From positions 1 to 28,127 of IMG/VR virus record IMGVR_UViG_3300031963_000739: a DNA stretch of 28,127 bases. One strand, written 5' to 3'. Shown here piece by piece: positions 25,563 through 28,127 of this stretch. The stretch comes from a virus. Numbering within the stretch: the first letter of the stretch is position 1; each line of letters begins with the position of its first letter. The notes under the pieces are model-generated. The model was not told the origin of the DNA. It did no database searches and was given only the letters and a program-made list of their open reading frames with translations. The translations under genes were made by a program, and so were the position numbers.

Positions 25563-25909
25563 CAGTCTTCAACTTTTAATGTTTTAATGGCCCACTCATG
25601 TGGTTTACCACTTGTAATCATATCTACCCATTCTTTTGCAGTAGGAATGTAATTGTTACAATCCTCCTTAACATGCTGTTCTCCAATATACCGGACATAT
25701 ACATCTTTACCATCAGAGTTGGTAATTACCATACCAAATCTTTGTTCACATTCAAATATACCTTCACTATGATGTCTAAACATTCTGTGCATACTATGAC
25801 CTACCCAGGCCTTAGTTTCATCAAACCAGTTATGTATTGCTAGATAGTCCACAGGAGACCCACCAAACTTCTTAGCTGATGATTTTGCATGTTGCCAAGG
25901 ATGAGCCAT
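25562..25909 (-). CDS. DUF6915-like protein (115 aa)
   Basis: A small protein with the full run of motifs I associate with DUF6915: M-A-H-P-W-Q-H-A then S-S-A-K-K-F-G-G, D-Y-L-A-I-H-N-W-F-D-E-T-K, H-R-M-F-R-H-H-S-E-G-I-F-E-C-E, then V-R-Y-I-G-E-Q-H-V-K-E-D and I-P-T-A-K-E-W. The many conserved His, with Asp and Glu, suggest a metal site. No activity is established for the family to my knowledge. The length fits a single-domain member. Start and stop each overlap a neighbour by a single base (TAATG and TGATG), so it is translationally coupled to the DUF6878-like gene before it and the 138-residue gene after it. Confidence 0.75.
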   Translation of the reverse strand: MAHPWQHAKSSAKKFGGSPVDYLAIHNWFDETKAWVGHSMHRMFRHHSEGIFECEQRFGMVITNSDGKDVYVRYIGEQHVKEDCNNYIPTAKEWVDMITSGKPHEWAIKTLKVED

Positions 25910-26316
25910 TATTCTTCTTCTACTTTATCTAACAAACTACCATCATGAAAATAATCTTCAGTCTCAGTAATTCTTACATGGTTATTAATAATATATTTTC
26001 CTGAAGGAACACAAATACCAACTTCACCCCAACCACCTTCATTATTCCACCAATCTTCTACATCACTAAGAAGTTTTTCTTCAACAAATGATTCAATTGT
26101 ATAATAAGCATCTTGATCAAATTTTGCTAGGTTACAATTATCTGCCCAATCATCTACCTTATCATTTACATCTTCTGGAGTTTCACAAGGTTTATTTGTA
26201 TAACCTATCCATTCTATGGCACCTGAGTCTCCTCCACCATCATATTTTACCTTAATACCGGTCACACCATGATCAGCCAACTGAAACAGGAGGCTTGTTA
26301 ATTCTAATTCTGTCAT
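25909..26316 (-). CDS. DUF6878-like acidic protein (135 aa)
   Basis: An acidic 135-residue protein. The opening helix (L-T-S-L-L-F-Q-L-A-D-H-G) leads to a strand I-K-V-K-Y-D-G-G-G-D-S-G-A-I-E, the Y-x-G-x-G-D-S-G pattern of DUF6878. Later comes W-W-N-N-E-G-G-W-G-E-V-G and an I-N-N-H-V-R strand, also as in that family. Function is not established; the small beta-rich acidic fold suggests a protein-binding role. The gene starts two bases after the SegE-like gene and its stop shares a base with the DUF6915-like start. The family call is from remembered motif order and not from a search. Confidence 0.65.
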   Translation of the reverse strand: MTELELTSLLFQLADHGVTGIKVKYDGGGDSGAIEWIGYTNKPCETPEDVNDKVDDWADNCNLAKFDQDAYYTIESFVEEKLLSDVEDWWNNEGGWGEVGICVPSGKYIINNHVRITETEDYFHDGSLLDKVEEE

Positions 26317-26318
26317 AA

Positions 26319-26744
26319 TTATTTGATTTTGTAAAACCTACCTAGAATGTTTCCATTTAGGTATTCTTCTTTTTCAAGTACTTCATACAAGAACTGATGT
26401 TTAGTTTCCTGATATGTAAGCTCCATCTGAGTATTACATATCCTAAGAATTTCTCTTTTGATAGGTACTCCAGCTTTGTGAGCATCTTTAAGAACTTTAT
26501 TACTACTGTAATACTTCATAAAGTCAGGTTTCAGTTCCCGCTTGTACTTTTTTAACCTTTTATCAGTAGACATAGCCAGTGCTTTTTTACCAAGAGGTCT
26601 CTTGATATTAGCAAAGAAGTTCTTCTTTCCTATATAAGCAACTGATTTACCATCTATGATAGCAGTCATAATATAAATGAACCCTACGGCCCCTGCAGGA
26701 ATATCCAATTCCTCAAATGTTTTACCTTGATAGATCCAACTCAT
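26319..26744 (-). CDS. SegE-type GIY-YIG endonuclease
   Basis: A 141-residue predicted DNA endonuclease. It has G21-F-I-Y24 and A-Y37-I-G39-K-K for the GIY-YIG core, F-M-K-Y-Y-S-S, then I-K-R97-E-I-L-R-I-C, L-T-Y-Q-E113-T-K-H-Q-F and a closing Y-L-N130-G-N-I-L-G-R-F. R97 and E113 fit the catalytic Arg and metal-binding Glu. This is the layout of phage T4 Seg-like endonucleases. There is no added DNA-binding domain, as in the short SegE-like members. It overlaps the coiled-coil gene by 23 bases and lies two bases from the next one. This is tight integration in a replication block rather than a free-standing insertion, suggesting a fixed role or an old acquisition. Confidence 0.8.
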   Translation of the reverse strand: MSWIYQGKTFEELDIPAGAVGFIYIMTAIIDGKSVAYIGKKNFFANIKRPLGKKALAMSTDKRLKKYKRELKPDFMKYYSSNKVLKDAHKAGVPIKREILRICNTQMELTYQETKHQFLYEVLEKEEYLNGNILGRFYKIK

Positions 26745-26997
26745 GTCTTAACTTTATTAATTCATTAGTAACTTCAGTTAATTCAAGTTCTAAAAATGCT
26801 TTTTCTTTTTTTAACTCTTCAGCTTTTTCTTCAAGTAACTCATTTTGTGCTTCAAGAGTCTCTCTAATGTCTCTAAGATCTCTAATTTCATTATTTAGAT
26901 CTCTAAGTTCATCTTCAACTTCACTTTTTACATCTTCATAATAAGATTGAGCCCAGCTTAGATGTCTTTCTAACTCATCAAAGTTTTTTTCTATCAT
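26722..26997 (-). CDS. Coiled-coil protein (91 aa)
   Basis: Almost the whole chain is a heptad-patterned helix from about residue 20 to 88: E-V-E-D-E-L-R-D-L-N-N-E-I-R-D-L-R, then E-T-L-E-A-Q-N-E-L-L-E-E-K and L-E-L-E-L-T-E-V. It is very rich in Glu, Leu and Lys, without Cys or Pro. It probably dimerises or binds another coiled coil; no enzyme function is expected. Its start overlaps the primase stop in an ATGA junction, and its end overlaps the SegE-type gene by 23 bases. It is thus made together with the primase and may scaffold it. Confidence 0.8.
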   Translation of the reverse strand: MIEKNFDELERHLSWAQSYYEDVKSEVEDELRDLNNEIRDLRDIRETLEAQNELLEEKAEELKKEKAFLELELTEVTNELIKLRHELDLSR

Positions 26998-27974
26998 AAT
27001 GCTTGTTTTAATAGTGGAAATAATTTATCTCTGACAGCTTCAACACCATGATCTCTAACTGAATCTGATAAATCTTTAGACATAACTAAATTTACATACT
27101 CAAAACCATATTTTTTCTTGTATTTTTCAGCAGATCTTATTCCAGCCTCATCATTATCAAACAATACAATTATCTTTTGATATTTATCTAGAAGAGGTCT
27201 CATAAAATTTTCTGGTATTACACTATTCTCACTGTCTGGAGCAATTGATTCTATTCCTGATATGCCTAATACTTTAAAACACATTAAGTCTTTTAGAGAA
27301 GATGTAATTATAAGATACTTAGACTTAAACTCAAGTTGATCACTACCTTGTATGTAATCTTTTACTTTAATAAACTTATTGTCTTTGTTCTTTGGAGTAT
27401 AGATTTTATACAGTGTACCATCTTCCCGAAAATACCCATAGATAAAATTACCTTTAATAGTCATGGATTCTAGTAAATTACCATCATCATCTTCTTTAAT
27501 CATAGTGTAAAATAACAAAGGAAATACATTATGTTTTTCTAAAATATTAGAAGATATTCTAAAACTCTTCCAATAAATTTGATCTAATGTATTCCAGTGT
27601 CTCATCTCATAATCAGAAACTACATATTTACTATGTGGTTTATAATCTATAGGTACATAAGTATTATTAGAAATATAAACATTATAATCTTCCATAATTT
27701 TGAAAGATGCTTTACCTCTATTTTCTAAATTATATAAATGCATTACAAGACTAAGTCCATCACCTCCATATCCAGAAGAAAAATCTTTAAACTTGTAGTG
27801 ACCCTTGCTATCTGTATAAATGCACATAGAAGGAACTTTATCTCTAGAACTAAATATGGATTTAATTTTAAGACTCTGACCTGACAATCTTTCAGTAAGT
27901 TTTAGATAGTATTCAAATACCCATTCTCTAGGTACTTCTGCTAAATCAGAAATTAAATTCTTTGTAGAAATCAT
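26994..27974 (-). CDS. DnaG-like primase with degenerate zinc-binding and TOPRIM motifs
   Basis: Predicted replication primase of 326 residues. The N-terminal part keeps the CHC2 fold pattern (S-S-R-D-K-V-P-S-M, then G-H-Y-K-F-K-D-F and G-G-D-G-L-S-L-V-M-H-L) but lacks the cysteines and histidine that bind zinc. A middle segment (W-N-T-L-D-Q-I-Y-W) matches phage primases. The TOPRIM part has I-I-V-L-F-D273-N-D275-E-A-G, and K300-D-L-S-D304, but its first motif is I-I-T-S-S-L-K-D-L-M, with Ser where the catalytic Glu is expected. There is no helicase domain. It heads a block of eight overlapping genes. The degenerate sites are shared, as I recall, by other phage primase-like proteins, so it may act with a partner. 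Confidence 0.82.
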   Translation of the reverse strand: MISTKNLISDLAEVPREWVFEYYLKLTERLSGQSLKIKSIFSSRDKVPSMCIYTDSKGHYKFKDFSSGYGGDGLSLVMHLYNLENRGKASFKIMEDYNVYISNNTYVPIDYKPHSKYVVSDYEMRHWNTLDQIYWKSFRISSNILEKHNVFPLLFYTMIKEDDDGNLLESMTIKGNFIYGYFREDGTLYKIYTPKNKDNKFIKVKDYIQGSDQLEFKSKYLIITSSLKDLMCFKVLGISGIESIAPDSENSVIPENFMRPLLDKYQKIIVLFDNDEAGIRSAEKYKKKYGFEYVNLVMSKDLSDSVRDHGVEAVRDKLFPLLKQAL

Positions 27975-27986
27975 ACTCTAAAATTT

Positions 27987-28019
27987 AAAAATTAGGGGGA
28001 AACTACAAAATTTCCCCCT
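27987..28019 (-). terminator. Intrinsic terminator-like hairpin before the primase block
   Basis: A 9-pair stem (27994-28002 with 28011-28019, AGGGGGAAA/TTTCCCCCT) has an eight-base loop. On the minus strand it is followed by AATTTTTAAATTTT. It lies just after the stop of the partial gene at the right edge and about 20 bases before the primase start, so it probably separates the two transcription units. Confidence 0.75.
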
Positions 28020-28026
28020 TAACTTG

Positions 28027-28127
28027 TTAGTCTAGAGAGAAATCAGTAGATGGTTTTGATGGCATAGATAAATCATTATCATCATTATCACCAAAACTTT
28101 GAATATTATTTACTTCTAATTTTTTAA
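28027..28127 (-). CDS. C-terminal end of an unidentified protein (partial)
   Basis: An open frame enters from the right edge and ends at a TAA at 28027-28029, with 32 whole codons visible. The visible part starts K-K-L-E-V-N-N-I-Q-S-F-G and passes through an acidic D-N-D-D-N-D stretch to the end P-S-T-D-F-S-L-D. An acidic, disordered tail like this is common on single-stranded DNA-binding proteins and other replication proteins, but the fold is outside the window and no assignment is possible. A terminator hairpin begins eight bases after the stop, which supports a real gene end. Confidence 0.65.
   Translation of the reverse strand, partial: KKLEVNNIQSFGDNDDNDLSMPSKPSTDFSLD

Noticed and set aside
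1-28127. In-frame TAG recoding (code 15) in the giant genes
   Set aside because: The giant frames run thousands of codons without any in-frame TAG, and TGA clearly ends several genes, so the standard code fits.

Overview
This window is best explained as part of a crAss-like (Crassvirales) tailed phage infecting a Bacteroidota host. It is very AT-rich, genes are packed almost end to end, starts lack strong Shine-Dalgarno sites, and the layout is two-armed. A plus-strand arm (1-15595) carries giant virion-type proteins. A minus-strand arm (28127-15631) carries DNA replication and nucleotide-metabolism genes. The arms converge on a strong hairpin at about 15606-15625. The key marker is a giant protein with a universal-type RNA polymerase active site (D-F-D-G-D), the hallmark of the virion RNA polymerase (vRNAP) of crAss-like phages. 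No tRNA, rRNA, CRISPR or insertion sequence was seen. The genetic code looks standard, since TAA, TGA and one TAG all act as stops.

Plus arm. The vRNAP gene (2-9502) is open at its 5' end: its frame runs off the window edge without a start or stop. It contains two double-psi beta-barrel-like regions of a single-chain RNA polymerase. A C-terminal quarter follows that looks like a string of exchangeable modules: a DUF4326-like domain, a NADAR-like domain, an HExxH zincin and a terminal helical domain. These are separated by four copies of an S/P-T-Q-P/S-T linker. The second giant gene (9535-15453) has an N-terminal HExxH zincin, long helical stretches, a LysM domain and a membrane-spanning segment near the C-terminus, as expected of an ejected virion protein. 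A 46-residue basic protein starts one base after it.

Minus arm, in transcription order from the right edge. (a) The tail end of an unidentified gene, then a terminator-like hairpin. (b) A tightly overlapping block: DnaG-like primase, coiled-coil protein, SegE-type GIY-YIG nuclease, DUF6878-like, DUF6915-like, an unknown protein, a VWA/metallopeptidase-like protein (DUF2201 type) and a MoxR-type AAA+ ATPase, then a hairpin. (c) A 438-residue unknown, a RecE/RecB-like PD-(D/E)XK nuclease and two conserved-looking unknowns, then a terminator. (d) Family B DNA polymerase with an intact exonuclease domain and a C-terminal QLSLF clamp-binding motif, then a DUF932-like protein and a terminator. (e) A MazG-like pyrophosphohydrolase and a Cys-rich small protein, then the convergent terminator.

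Together the window describes a phage that probably injects its own RNA polymerase and accessory domains, then expresses a replication module of primase, polymerase and nuclease that probably uses the host sliding clamp. The strongest candidates for something new are the linker-delimited domain cassette on the vRNAP and the MoxR/VWA block with its DUF6915/DUF6878 neighbours.
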